Below are positions 26,812 to 34,941 of a DNA stretch of 64,000 bases, one piece after another. Both the position numbers and the translations under genes were made by a program. The notes beneath the pieces are model-generated. The model was given only the letters and a program-made list of their open reading frames with translations, was not told the origin of the DNA and ran no database searches. The stretch comes from Paenibacillus sp. HB172176 (GTDB taxonomy: Bacteria > Bacillota > Bacilli > Paenibacillales > Paenibacillaceae): NCBI RefSeq assembly GCF_011947265.1, contig NZ_JAATHD010000007.1:92070-156069 (forward strand), given 5' to 3'. How positions within the stretch are numbered: position 1 is the first letter of the stretch; every line of letters starts with the position of its first letter.

Positions 26812-27144
26812 ATGAATCATCAGCGCGAATGCCCGATTGAGACCGTCATTCATGTGCTGGGCGGAAAGTGGAAGCCGACGATTATGTGGCAGTTGATGGA
26901 CTCGACCAGGCGATTCAGCGATCTGGAGAAGCTGATTCCGAATGTTTCGCAGAAAATGCTGACTCAGCATCTTCGGGACCTGGAGGGGGAAGGCGTCGTC
27001 GAAAGAACGATCTATCCCACCGTTCCGCCTAAGGTTGAATATTCGCTAACCGAATATGGCCGGACCTTGATCCCTGTAGCGGAAGCGATGTGCGCATGGG
27101 GAGAAATGCATAACGAGCGGAAACGAGAAGATTCTGTGTCCTAG
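26812..27144 (+). CDS. HxlR-family transcriptional regulator
   Basis: 110 residues. The start CPIETVIHVLGGKWKPTIMWQL, the recognition region RFSDLEKLIPNVSQKMLTQHLRDLE, and the wing YPTVPPKVEYSLTEYG are diagnostic of HxlR winged-helix proteins (key parts: GGKWKP, QKMLTQHLRDLE, PKVEYSLTEYG). Cys7 sits where redox- or electrophile-sensing members such as HypR have a reactive N-terminal cysteine, so thiol stress is a reasonable inducer. Divergent from the DUF2269 gene and followed by a terminator. Confidence 0.9.
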   Translation: MNHQRECPIETVIHVLGGKWKPTIMWQLMDSTRRFSDLEKLIPNVSQKMLTQHLRDLEGEGVVERTIYPTVPPKVEYSLTEYGRTLIPVAEAMCAWGEMHNERKREDSVS

Positions 27145-27182
27145 AGCTATAAGATGCAGGATTATTGAATATGCGAGTCAGG

Positions 27183-27212
27183 CAGCCGGTCCGGGAGATC
27201 GGCTGTTTTTTT
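27183..27212 (+). terminator. Terminator of the HxlR gene
   Basis: CAGCCGGTC (27183-27191) pairs with GATCGGCTG (27197-27205; one G-U), loop of 5, followed by seven T residues. Confidence 0.85.
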
Positions 27213-27309
27213 CGTAAAGGGAGTAGTTCGAAAATTTTTTGAAAGTTGCTTAGTTCCACAAAGCTGCTGCAGGTTGAACATCAGGGAAAGGCCTCGATAA
27301 GAGGCTTGG

Positions 27310-27648
27310 ATGGAGCCAGGCGGCACGCTAATGAAGATTGATTGTCTTATTGCATGGTTTTGGGCTGAAATCATGCGGCTGCGTCCTGCGCCAGGCATAC
27401 GGGTAGGCCGAGTCGCGGCGGTTGCGGAGGCGTTCGAAGCAGAGCGCGGCCTTGCTTTAATGAAGGCCATCCTCTCAACGGATAGCTTGAATTATCAGCC
27501 TTACTGGGAGCTCGCCGGTCATCTCTACAAGCGATTGAATCGGCCGGCTTTGGCTCAGTCTGCATACAGCCGTGCTATTGGTCTGAGCCAAGACGCTGCG
27601 GTTCGCCAATTTCTAAGCCGGGAGGTGTCTGGAATTTCTAAGAGATAA
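27310..27648 (+). pseudogene. C-terminal remnant of an ECF sigma factor (DUF6596 type)
   Basis: The 112-residue frame matches only the C-terminal helical repeat region found in long ECF sigma factors of the ECF42/DUF6596 kind: GRVAAVAEAFEAERGLALMKAIL corresponds to the usual (N)RAVAVAE-x-x-GP-x-xGLALLD, and HLYKRLNRPALAQSAYSRAIGLSQDAAVRQFLSREV to the L-x-RLGR-x-x-EA-x-x-AYRRAL-x-L...ERRFL repeat. Sigma regions 2 and 4 (about 280 residues) are missing, and no matching sequence is seen in the short stretch after the HxlR terminator. It has no clear ribosome site. Most likely a decay relic, less likely a reused small helical protein. Confidence 0.6.
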
Positions 27649-27665
27649 GTTAGCCGAAGCTTCGA

Positions 27666-28598
27666 CTAATTGACAATCAATTTAACTTCGCTTGCCTTCT
27701 TATCAAGCTGATGGGCTGCTTCCTCCATTTGCTCGAAAACCCGAATCGCTTGCAGCAGTTGCTCTTTGCTTTCAGAGGCTAGCTGTTGCGAGCGCTTCGT
27801 GCAATCCCCGACCTCCTCGATTGAAGCGTTAATTTCAAACACATACTGGTTCGCTTCTTTCGTTGCTTGCTCGACCTGCGCCGAAAGCTTGCGCACTTCG
27901 CCGGCGATCACAGAGAAACCCAAGCCGTATTCCTTTGCGTGGGCGGCTTCAATTGCTGCGTTAAGGGCGAGCAGATTGGTTTGTGCGGCGACGTCCTTAA
28001 TGGACTTGACAATACGGTAAATCGATTTGAACTGGCGCTCCAGCTCCAGCAGAACTGTTATATTCTCATTAGAGACGGCAACAACATGATCGACAGCCGA
28101 CTCAATTGTCCGACTGCGGGTTATGCCTTCCAAGGCGCGATCCAATGTTTCTTTGGACATTTGCAGTAGATCATTCGTCAATCGGGAGGCGGTCTGCTCT
28201 CGTTCATCTATGTTTGTTGCAATCTTCAGTACGGAAGCGGGCAGCGAGTCTTCGCCGAGAACCGGCATATAGGTGGCTTCAAGCCATAGCAGTCGGCCAT
28301 CCTTGCGAACTCTTTGAATCTTGTCCTGAAAGCTTCTTCCCTGCCGCAGCCCTTCCCACAATTCAAGGTAGGCAGGGCTGTTTCGATATTCTGGCGTGCA
28401 GAACGAGCTATGGCGCATACCTCGCATTTGCGTCGGAGTATATCCCATGGATTGCGCGAAGAGATCGTTGGCATCAAGCACGAAGCCGTCCAGATCAAAT
28501 TCAATTATGGCCAGATGACTTTTAATAGCCGCCATTGCGGCTAAACGCTTCTTTTCCTCGCTATGCTCCAAGTGTGCTGTCACGTTCGAAAAATCCAT
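27666..28598 (-). CDS. Soluble PAS-domain methyl-accepting chemotaxis protein
   Basis: 310 residues, no membrane helix. A PAS domain (residues about 25-130: FDLDGFVLDANDLFAQSMGY, then a conserved RKDGRLLWLEATYMPVLGE) precedes a short MCP signalling helical hairpin with the conserved tip DVAAQTNLLALNAAIEAAHA and GFSVIAGEVRKLS. It should signal to CheA from the cytoplasm, sensing redox, light or a small ligand through PAS. ATG 28598 has AGAGGAG 8 nt upstream, which excludes the 23-residue longer frame. Divergent from the CarH-like regulator, with shared control region. The cofactor is unknown; no LOV flavin motif is seen. Confidence 0.88.
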   Translation of the reverse strand: MDFSNVTAHLEHSEEKKRLAAMAAIKSHLAIIEFDLDGFVLDANDLFAQSMGYTPTQMRGMRHSSFCTPEYRNSPAYLELWEGLRQGRSFQDKIQRVRKDGRLLWLEATYMPVLGEDSLPASVLKIATNIDEREQTASRLTNDLLQMSKETLDRALEGITRSRTIESAVDHVVAVSNENITVLLELERQFKSIYRIVKSIKDVAAQTNLLALNAAIEAAHAKEYGLGFSVIAGEVRKLSAQVEQATKEANQYVFEINASIEEVGDCTKRSQQLASESKEQLLQAIRVFEQMEEAAHQLDKKASEVKLIVN

Positions 28599-28640
28599 CT
28601 GGAAGTCTCCTCTATTATGTATAGATTTATATGAAATAAT

Positions 28641-28700
28641 TATACAAAAACTATACAAAAACAACAATAGTTTTTATTTTGTATTGATTATGTATAATTA
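28641..28700. promoter_or_regulatory. AT-rich repeat operator between chemoreceptor and CarH-like gene
   Basis: TATACAAAAAC occurs twice in direct tandem (28641-28651, 28652-28662), an 11-bp period close to one helical turn. Inverted relatives follow (TTTTGTATTG around 28677 and ATGTATAATTA near 28690). CarH/LitR proteins bind several closely spaced sites as tetramers, which this resembles. Confidence 0.6.
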
Positions 28701-28721
28701 TTGTGAGGGGGGAACTCAAGT

Positions 28722-29603
28722 ATGTATAGCATGAAGCGAGCTTCTGAGCTTCTGGGAATACCAGTAGTCACGATTCGGGCATGGGAGAATCGATACGGGG
28801 TTATTTCTCCCAGCCGAAGCAGCGGCGGACATCGAATGCTGAGTGTTGAGGATCTATCCAGACTTCGTTTTCTGAAGGAGCATACTCAGAAGAATGGATT
28901 AAAAATCAGCGAAGCGGCAAAGTTGCTCGAGCAGAAGGAGCTTTCGTCTTCGTTAGCACCATCTGCGGAGCCCGCGGCAGTCGGCCGATCTTATGAGGGC
29001 TTGCTCGATAAGCTATATGCCGCATGTATGAGATTCGATTCCGCTCAAGCGGAACAAACGATAGATTTGTCATTTGCTTTGTACGATTTCGAGGAGGCGT
29101 TCCGACGCATTATTATTCCCTTGCTGTATCGAATCGGAGCAGAATGGGAGGCAGGGAATATTACCGTTGTTCAGGAGCATTTCACGTCGGAGATGATTAT
29201 GAGGAGATTATCGGCATTGTTCCGAGCTTATCCCGTTAATCAAGCGATGCCGATTGTGCTTGCCTTCTGTCCCGAAGGAGAACGTCATCATCTCGGACTC
29301 ATGTCGTTCAGTCTTTTCTTGCGCAAACGGGGCGCGAGCGTGCTGTATCTTGGTCCGGATACGCCGCTTAAGGATTTGAACGGGATTATTCAAAACCAGA
29401 ATGTATCGTTTGTTGCCGTTTCCGTTACCGATCGGCGCTATGTGAACAAGCTCATGGAGTGGATCGATGCAGCGAACATCGCGTTTCCTCATTTGAGGTT
29501 TTTGCTTGGGGGTTCGGCTTTCGAGAGAGCGGAGTGGCGGCCCGCGAAAGCGAATGTGCGTTATCTTGAGGAAGGGCAATGGGAGGATTGGGGCAAGGAC
29601 TGA
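28722..29603 (+). CDS. MerR-type regulator with cobalamin-binding domain (CarH/LitR-like)
   Basis: 293 residues. The N-terminal MerR winged helix (YSMKRASELLGIPVVTIRAWENRYG ... SGGHRMLS; core TIRAWENRYG) is followed by a four-helix B12-binding cap and a Rossmann B12-binding domain. Trp142 and Glu152-His153 form the W-x9-EH motif of adenosylcobalamin photoreceptors such as CarH, and Glu187-x-His189-x-x-Gly192 is the cobalt-ligand motif. The residue after the Trp is Glu143, whereas the light-state second histidine ligand of CarH sits there, so the light reaction may differ. It likely represses itself and the divergent chemoreceptor through the repeats between them. ATG 28722 follows GAGGGGGG. 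Confidence 0.85.
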   Translation: MYSMKRASELLGIPVVTIRAWENRYGVISPSRSSGGHRMLSVEDLSRLRFLKEHTQKNGLKISEAAKLLEQKELSSSLAPSAEPAAVGRSYEGLLDKLYAACMRFDSAQAEQTIDLSFALYDFEEAFRRIIIPLLYRIGAEWEAGNITVVQEHFTSEMIMRRLSALFRAYPVNQAMPIVLAFCPEGERHHLGLMSFSLFLRKRGASVLYLGPDTPLKDLNGIIQNQNVSFVAVSVTDRRYVNKLMEWIDAANIAFPHLRFLLGGSAFERAEWRPAKANVRYLEEGQWEDWGKD

Positions 29604-29609
29604 GAGGAA

Positions 29610-29720
29610 TTGGACAATAATGAAGAAATGGCGGTGGCGCGGACTGTCGACAGCGGACGGTTCATGGATTGGTTTATCGAACGCCTGCTCGACGACAGCC
29701 AAGTGGAGCTTCATTCCTGA
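29610..29720 (+). CDS. Possible small acidic protein after the CarH-like gene
   Basis: 36 codons: TTG 29610 after GAGAGG, then DNNEEMAVARTVDSGRFMDW and an amphipathic end FIERLLDDSQVELHS, with a terminator just downstream. The composition is protein-like and acidic and it starts 7 nt after the regulator stop. The ribosome-site spacing is short (about 3 nt), so this is tentative. Confidence 0.3.
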   Translation: MDNNEEMAVARTVDSGRFMDWFIERLLDDSQVELHS

Positions 29721-29748
29721 CCGAACAAATCAGATCAGAAGAAAACGC

Positions 29749-29781
29749 AGGCCCTCCGCACAGGAGGGCTGTTCTTTTTTC
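29749..29781 (+). terminator. Terminator of the CarH-like transcription unit
   Basis: GCCCTCC (29751-29757) and GGAGGGC (29763-29769) around GCACA, followed by TGTTCTTTTTT. Confidence 0.85.
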
Positions 29782-29901
29782 GCCGAATTGAATCGTATCC
29801 CCGCCACAAGCGATACAGCCGTTCCGCCTTGATTCGATTATTTCAAGCGCCATTTGCAAACAATAACCAACAGACTTCTAAAATCTGAATGTGGAGGAAG
29901 G

Positions 29902-30789
29902 ATGCTGGTATTGCCTAGCTATGTGCCATATTTGATTCTGGTTTTAATTTCGCTTATGCTTCTTGCCGCAATCATGCTTCATCAACGGCAGCTTGGCGTT
30001 ATTTTTGTATTCATGACCTTGTCGGGAATCGTCTACGCCGCTGAGTTTTTTGTTCTGATTTTGTTTGACGGCTATGCGTATTTCCCCCGAATTTTAAGCA
30101 TTCGCTATTATGACAATGCGTTCGGAGCCGTCGTCTCCAATTTAATGATATTGCCCGCACTCGGCCTGCTGAGTTCCCTGTATCGTCTTCAATTAGGGGG
30201 AATCGCGGCGCTGGCAGGAGCAATGGTGGGGGTAGAGTATTTATTTGATCAATTGCATATCTTCGAGCAGCATTGGTGGAATTTGTCGTATACGGGGGCC
30301 GTGCTGGTCTTCTTCTTTTTCTTGGCTCGTTTTTGGGTAGGGAGGCTTTATGCCGGAGGCGTGTTTTATCGCTTTACCAGTTTATGGATGCAAGCCTGGA
30401 GCGGCGCGGGAACTGTGATGTACGGACTGTCTGTTCTTGGCTTGCGCCATTATCACCTTGGCGTATTCGAAGATATATATCGGGATGATTTGTTTTTAGC
30501 CTCGATTATGGGTGTATTGAAATCAGGTGTTTTCTCTGTATTCGTTACTTGCTGCAGCAGACTCGGATGGCGGATGCTGGCGCCGCTGGCGGTATTTGCT
30601 TTGGATATGCCAATATACGCCGCGGGATGGCTTGAAATTCTCATTCCATTTTGGCAGTATGCCTTAGTCTACATGCTTCTGGCGACTTTGTTGATTATGT
30701 GGAGCAGCCTTGCGCATCGATACTTATGGAACCTTCCTGTTAAATCACGAAATGATGTTGACACGACACCAAGCGGTGTCCTACAATAA
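29902..30789 (+). CDS. Polytopic membrane protein of unknown function
   Basis: 295 residues and seven or eight hydrophobic helices (YLILVLISLMLLAAIML first; YALVYMLLATLLIMW last), with aromatic-rich loops such as DQLHIFEQHWWNLSY. The C-terminal tail is short and polar. No family recognised with certainty; the general layout resembles CBO0543-like proteins of Bacillota. ATG 29902 follows GGAGG by 4 nt; upstream in-frame codons lack a ribosome site. It stands between the CarH-like unit and the double-operator promoter, whose -35 lies inside its last codons. Confidence 0.65.
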   Translation: MLVLPSYVPYLILVLISLMLLAAIMLHQRQLGVIFVFMTLSGIVYAAEFFVLILFDGYAYFPRILSIRYYDNAFGAVVSNLMILPALGLLSSLYRLQLGGIAALAGAMVGVEYLFDQLHIFEQHWWNLSYTGAVLVFFFFLARFWVGRLYAGGVFYRFTSLWMQAWSGAGTVMYGLSVLGLRHYHLGVFEDIYRDDLFLASIMGVLKSGVFSVFVTCCSRLGWRMLAPLAVFALDMPIYAAGWLEILIPFWQYALVYMLLATLLIMWSSLAHRYLWNLPVKSRNDVDTTPSGVLQ

Positions 30790-30809
30790 AAACGTCACCA
30801 AATGGTGTC
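30758..30809 (+). promoter_or_regulatory. Strong promoter with two matching operators
   Basis: TTGACA (30758-30763) and TACAAT (30782-30787) are 18 bp apart. GACACCAAGCGGTGTC (30765-30780), a perfect GACACC-AAGC-GGTGTC dyad, fills the spacer, and GTCACCAAATGGTGTC (30794-30809) lies at the expected transcription start. Start-to-start distance is 29 bp. A dimeric repressor binding both would shut the promoter. The dyad lies within the end of the membrane-protein gene. Confidence 0.8.
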
Positions 30810-30836
30810 CAATTGGAAGGGAAAAGAGGAATGAAC

Positions 30837-31301
30837 ATGTCCTATATTGTTGATTTTAAAAATGTGTCCACGGTTGGTTTGGAATCCTCCCCTGCAGCAG
30901 AGGCGCTTGCCGGTTTGCGCGCGAACGAAGCCCGTTACTTTATGAACAAATACAAGCATGAATTCACAGTGGTGCCCGCAAGCGAAAGCGAGGACAGCCT
31001 TGCTTATGCGAACCGGATCTTGAAAGAAGAACGCAATATTGAATTTGCGTCGAAGCCCCTGGAAACCTCGCAATTTCAAGTGGAGAACATTAAGTTCACC
31101 TATGTCTTCTACGAGGATGGGCTCTCGATCAATGTGATGTATACGGTGGACGACCCTAAGAAGCGGGCTGTAGGCTTCAAGCTTTCCGAAGGAATGGAAG
31201 TGCCGAAGGAGCTCGAAGAGAAGTTCAAATTCGCGAGGCAGAAGTCGAAGCTGGCTGGAACCATTCGAGGCTCGTTCTTCGTCATTAAGGGAGAATATTA
31301 A
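30837..31301 (+). CDS. Unknown small soluble protein under tight repression
   Basis: 154 residues with no signal or membrane segment. SYIVDFKNVSTVGLESSPAA leads into a mixed alpha/beta sequence ending KSKLAGTIRGSFFVIKGEY. No family recognised. ATG 30837 follows AGAGG by 7-8 nt. It is the only gene served by the double-operator promoter at 30758-30809, so it is probably made only under a specific inducing condition; the repressor is not adjacent. Not part of an obvious operon, since the next gene starts 200 bp later behind its own ribosome site. Confidence 0.7.
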   Translation: MSYIVDFKNVSTVGLESSPAAEALAGLRANEARYFMNKYKHEFTVVPASESEDSLAYANRILKEERNIEFASKPLETSQFQVENIKFTYVFYEDGLSINVMYTVDDPKKRAVGFKLSEGMEVPKELEEKFKFARQKSKLAGTIRGSFFVIKGEY

Positions 31302-31502
31302 GGACGAGCAAGCGTCTATTCCCATATCGCACGGCGGCCCGCAAGCGAGGCGTCTTTCATAAGGCGCCCCAGCGGGTTATTCGCGCTGCGCGAAATTTTA
31401 GTGGATGGCGGTGAACAATCCGGATATAATGGGGTTGCTGTCAAATATTGCTTCATTTCGACATGATTCAGCAAATCTTATTGCTCTGTGGAGGGAATTC
31501 TG

Positions 31503-33512
31503 TTGTTTAATCCGAAACAATCAAGCAAGTTGAAATCTTCACTGACCGTGCAAATAGTCGGCGCGGCCATTCTATTCGCGGTATTGCCGATGCTTGCGCT
31601 AGGCGGTTATCTTAAGCATGCAATTGCAACGGATCTTACGAAGGTCGGCGAAGAGACGTCCGGCCATTCGAACGAATCGGCCAAGCTGTTGATCGACGGA
31701 TTGGGCAGCAATCTGCTTGATATTGAATTGCCCAACTCTCATTGGGGCGACTTCCGCACGGCGATAGTCGATCGCGATTCGGCTTGGATTGAGGAGAATG
31801 TCAACAGCATTCTCGATACCGTCCCGAGCTTGAGCTTCATCGCGACGGCCGATCTCTCCGGAAGCGTCATCTCCCTGGCTGGTGAATCCGAGGAGCTTAT
31901 GAATCGTATTGAATGGCCTGGAATTATGGAGAGGCTGCAGAATGAGGACAGCTTCTACGGCCTCGTCAATACGTCTGGAGGGCTGGTTGTGGCAGCGGTC
32001 TCCAAGGTCACGGACGACGACGGCGAGGCGGAGCCTACGGGTGTCTTGATCTTCGGCCGATTGCTTGAGGCCGAGGATTTGGAACAAGTCCGCAATACCA
32101 TACATACGGAGGTTGCGGTGCTGACGCCTTCCGGCGCCTTCATCGCTTCTTCTTCCACTCTGGAGAGAGAGCCTTTGGAAGCCCGGCTCGGCGCGGCAAC
32201 CGGCAATCCGGATTTCTTGCTGTTCGAACGGACAAGCGCGGCTTCCTACGATCTTGGCAAAGTCTATGCCTCCGTTGCGGGCATCGATCGGATGCCTGTC
32301 GGGATCATCTACACGGAGAATCAGTTCATCGAAAGCGCCAAGGTGAATCGCGACTTGTTCGCGTTCAGCGTTATCACGCTGTTAATCGGACTTGTTATCT
32401 TGCTTCTTATCGTGCTTCTGCTGAGGCGCCGAATTATCTCGCCAATCGAGAAATTGTCCGCGCTGCTGAGGAAGATGTCGGAGGGATCGCTGACGGAGAC
32501 GGTACCGGACCGGTACAGCAAACAGAATAACGCGCTCGGCATTCTGGCCCGTTCCATCGCGGTCATGCAGGCGAACATGAAAGCAGTCATTGCGCAAACG
32601 CAGAGCGCGTCCGAGCAATTGGCGGCTACGGCCGAGGAGCTTGCCGCCAGCTCGGAGGAAGCGTCGGCAGGAAGCGCGGAGCATGCCGGAATCGCAAAGG
32701 CGGTGAACGACAGCTATTCGGCAATTGCGGAATCGGCAGTCGTACAGCAGGAAACGGTGGAAACCCTCACCTTCATGACGGAGGAGATGGACAGCTCCAT
32801 TGCGAGCATCGCCAGCCATGCGGATAACGCCTCAAGATCATCCGCCGAGATGATTGCGGCGGCGAAGGAGGGGGAGCGCACGATTAACGCGACCTTGTCG
32901 CTGATGAACCATATTAACGGTTTGATGAGTGATTTGACCCAGTATTCGGAGCGAATCGGTCATATTACCGTTACGATAAGCAGCATAACGGCTCAGACGA
33001 ATCTGTTGTCGCTGAACGCATCGATTGAGGCCGCGAGAGCGGGCGAGCACGGCCAAGGCTTCGCGATCGTGGCGGGGGAGATCAGGAAGCTGGCCGACGG
33101 CAGCAAGCAGGCGGCCGAGGAAATCGCGGGCTTGATAGGCGGAGCGCAAGAGAAAATCGCGCAATCCGTCGCAGAGGTGGAGGCCGGCACGGACAGCGCC
33201 ACAATGTCACGGGAGCGGTTCGCGACCATACTCGACAGTATCGGCCACACATCCGGCATGATTGCGGAGATCGCCGCGGCAAGCGAGCAACAGGCCGCTC
33301 AGGCCAATGAGCTGTCGGGCTTGGCAGGCAGCATTGCCGAGCATAACGGACAGCAGCTCTCGCAAGTCGAAGAGGTGCGGCTTCGCCTGCAAGAGATGGA
33401 GGCTGCCAGTCGCGAGGCGGCGCTGATCTCCGAAGAAGGAGCGGCGGCCACGCAATCCCTCGCGCGGCTGGCCGATCAATTAAGGGACATCGTCTCCAGC
33501 TTCAAGGTGTAA
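31503..33512 (+). CDS. Membrane methyl-accepting chemotaxis protein, CHASE4-like sensor
   Basis: About 669 residues. The first membrane helix ([22 protein letters not shown]) is followed by an extracellular CHASE4-like domain ([32 protein letters not shown], core [10 protein letters not shown]), a second helix near residues 280-305 ([23 protein letters not shown]), HAMP ([22 protein letters not shown]) and the signalling hairpin with the tip [26 protein letters not shown] 31503 is the probable start, 8 nt after GTGGAGGG. It would report an extracellular ligand to CheA. Monocistronic; ligand unknown. Confidence 0.88.
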   Translation: MFNPKQSSKLKSSLTVQIVGAAILFAVLPMLALGGYLKHAIATDLTKVGEETSGHSNESAKLLIDGLGSNLLDIELPNSHWGDFRTAIVDRDSAWIEENVNSILDTVPSLSFIATADLSGSVISLAGESEELMNRIEWPGIMERLQNEDSFYGLVNTSGGLVVAAVSKVTDDDGEAEPTGVLIFGRLLEAEDLEQVRNTIHTEVAVLTPSGAFIASSSTLEREPLEARLGAATGNPDFLLFERTSAASYDLGKVYASVAGIDRMPVGIIYTENQFIESAKVNRDLFAFSVITLLIGLVILLLIVLLLRRRIISPIEKLSALLRKMSEGSLTETVPDRYSKQNNALGILARSIAVMQANMKAVIAQTQSASEQLAATAEELAASSEEASAGSAEHAGIAKAVNDSYSAIAESAVVQQETVETLTFMTEEMDSSIASIASHADNASRSSAEMIAAAKEGERTINATLSLMNHINGLMSDLTQYSERIGHITVTISSITAQTNLLSLNASIEAARAGEHGQGFAIVAGEIRKLADGSKQAAEEIAGLIGGAQEKIAQSVAEVEAGTDSATMSRERFATILDSIGHTSGMIAEIAAASEQQAAQANELSGLAGSIAEHNGQQLSQVEEVRLRLQEMEAASREAALISEEGAAATQSLARLADQLRDIVSSFKV

Positions 33513-33567
33513 GCGGACTGGCGTCCCGCCGGGCAATTGTTGCAAGGAGGGGGCGAGGCAAGGGATT

Positions 33568-34332
33568 TCAATCCACCATACGCTTGGTGGCCTGATACAT
33601 CTTCTCCGTGTACGCGTCGATATCGTCCCGCGACATGCGCAGGCGTTCCGCTGATGTGCCGTACCCGATTTCTTGCGCGCCCTCCTCGAGCCCCTTGAAG
33701 ATGCCGTCGGCAAAAGCGTCCAGCGGTTCTCCGTGGACATGCAGTCCGCTGCCGCCGAGATCCGTATTCACGGCAGGCGGCGCAATTTCGATAACCTCTA
33801 CGGCTGTTTCCGAGAGCTGATGTCTTAGGCTCATGGTGAAGGAATGCAGCGCGGCTTTCGTTGCCGAATAGATCGGGGCGATGGCAAACGGCGTGAAGGC
33901 GAGGCCGGAGGTCACATTCAGGATCGCAGCCGCTTCTTTCGCCGCAAAGCTGGGAGCAAACAACATGGAGAGGTGAATCGGCGCCTCTAAGTTGGTTGTC
34001 ATTTCTTTGTTGAAAGAGGGCCAATCTTTCTTCGAATCGGCCTTCAACACGTCGAATCTCTGCTGGATGCCGGCATTGTTCACTAACACATTTACGTCTG
34101 GATAGTTCGCAGTCACCCACTCGAACAAAGCGACTCTCTCTTCTTCCGTACCCAAGTCGCAGGCATGAGTAATGAGTTCAGGCAGCTTCTCCTTTGCTTG
34201 CTGCAGCATTTGCTCGCGTCTTCCGCACACGATGACAGTATTCCCGCCTTTGATAAAACGCTCCGCGAAGGCGAGTCCAATCCCCGCGCTGCCTCCTGTA
34301 ATGAGAATCGTATTTCCTGTAAGCTTCATCAT
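33568..34332 (-). CDS. Short-chain dehydrogenase/reductase, DltE-like
   Basis: 254 residues. ITGGSAGIGLAFAERF is the NAD(P)-binding TGxxxGIG motif; VLVNNAGIQ is the NNAG motif; the catalytic residues are in NVTSGLAF and YSATK. The C-terminal YTEKMYQATKRMVD is like DltE/YvaG-type oxidoreductases of Bacillus. Overlaps the upstream MerR-family gene by 4 bp, so it is co-translated and regulated from the MerR-type promoter at 34806-34835. The substrate is probably a reactive carbonyl or alcohol, by analogy with MerR-linked reductases; this is inference. Confidence 0.88.
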   Translation of the reverse strand: MMKLTGNTILITGGSAGIGLAFAERFIKGGNTVIVCGRREQMLQQAKEKLPELITHACDLGTEEERVALFEWVTANYPDVNVLVNNAGIQQRFDVLKADSKKDWPSFNKEMTTNLEAPIHLSMLFAPSFAAKEAAAILNVTSGLAFTPFAIAPIYSATKAALHSFTMSLRHQLSETAVEVIEIAPPAVNTDLGGSGLHVHGEPLDAFADGIFKGLEEGAQEIGYGTSAERLRMSRDDIDAYTEKMYQATKRMVD

Positions 34333-34763
34333 GGTTCCTCTTTTCTAATTGATTTGGTCGATGCCGTTGCCCCTGCTTCTTCGTGAACGACCTGCTTTTT
34401 ATCCTGCAGCCGCTTCGTATAGCGAGCGATTTTCTTCTCGATCCCTGCGAGGGATTCCGACATTAACGCCATTTCATCCAGCACCGCTTGCTTGTGCTTC
34501 CGCATCATTTCAAGCCGGAGAGGCGTAGTGTGGTCGCCTTCCATTACCAGATCGACATATTGCTTGATCGTACGAATGGGCATGCGCGTGTTTTTCAAAT
34601 AAATAATGATTTCAAGCATGGTCATTTGATTCGGCGAGAACAATCTTCGTCCGGCTTCATCGCGCTCCATGAGCGGAAGCAGTCCTTTTTTCTCATAATA
34701 ACGAATCGTTGATTCTGGTATGTGGAACCTGGCGGCCGCCTCGCTGATGGAATAATAGTTCAT
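34329..34763 (-). CDS. MerR-family transcriptional activator
   Basis: 144 residues. YSISEAAARFHIPESTIRYYEKKGLLP is the MerR winged-helix start (core STIRYYEKKGLL), followed by FSPNQMTMLEIIIYLKNTRMPI and a long coiled-coil dimer helix with Lys/Glu-rich C-terminus. No cysteine is seen in the effector part, so metal sensing is unlikely. First gene of an operon with the DltE-like reductase. The promoter has the 19-bp spacer and perfect dyad expected for MerR-type unwinding. Confidence 0.9.
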   Translation of the reverse strand: MNYYSISEAAARFHIPESTIRYYEKKGLLPLMERDEAGRRLFSPNQMTMLEIIIYLKNTRMPIRTIKQYVDLVMEGDHTTPLRLEMMRKHKQAVLDEMALMSESLAGIEKKIARYTKRLQDKKQVVHEEAGATASTKSIRKEEP

Positions 34764-34805
34764 ATGGAGTCCTCCAATAGAAATCTCAATCTGTCGACAG
34801 GTATA

Positions 34806-34835
34806 GGATACGACTTAAACCATGGTTTAAGTCAA
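34806..34835 (-). promoter_or_regulatory. MerR-type promoter with 19-bp spacer and perfect dyad
   Basis: On the minus strand TTGACT (34835-34830) and TATCCT (34810-34805) are separated by 19 bp. The spacer and -35 edge hold the half-site GACTTAAACCA followed by its exact complement (34812-34833, 22 bp). An over-long spacer with a central dyad is the hallmark of promoters that MerR proteins activate by twisting DNA. Confidence 0.82.
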
Positions 34836-34941
34836 TACTACATGCAAGAAAGTTGGAAAAAAGGCTGGTATGCCGCGAGCAAATCCTTCGCATGCGAAAT
34901 GCCGCGAAATATGGTTTAATTTATGCAAGGAGCGTGATGGA

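Noticed and set aside
26686..26970. N-terminal extension of the DUF2269 protein
   Set aside because: Runs through the operator repeats and the HxlR coding region; the membrane protein begins naturally at 26685.
31302..31502. Possible c-di-GMP riboswitch before the CHASE4 chemoreceptor
   Set aside because: GC-rich leader with a few short complementary pieces, but the conserved riboswitch core was not found.
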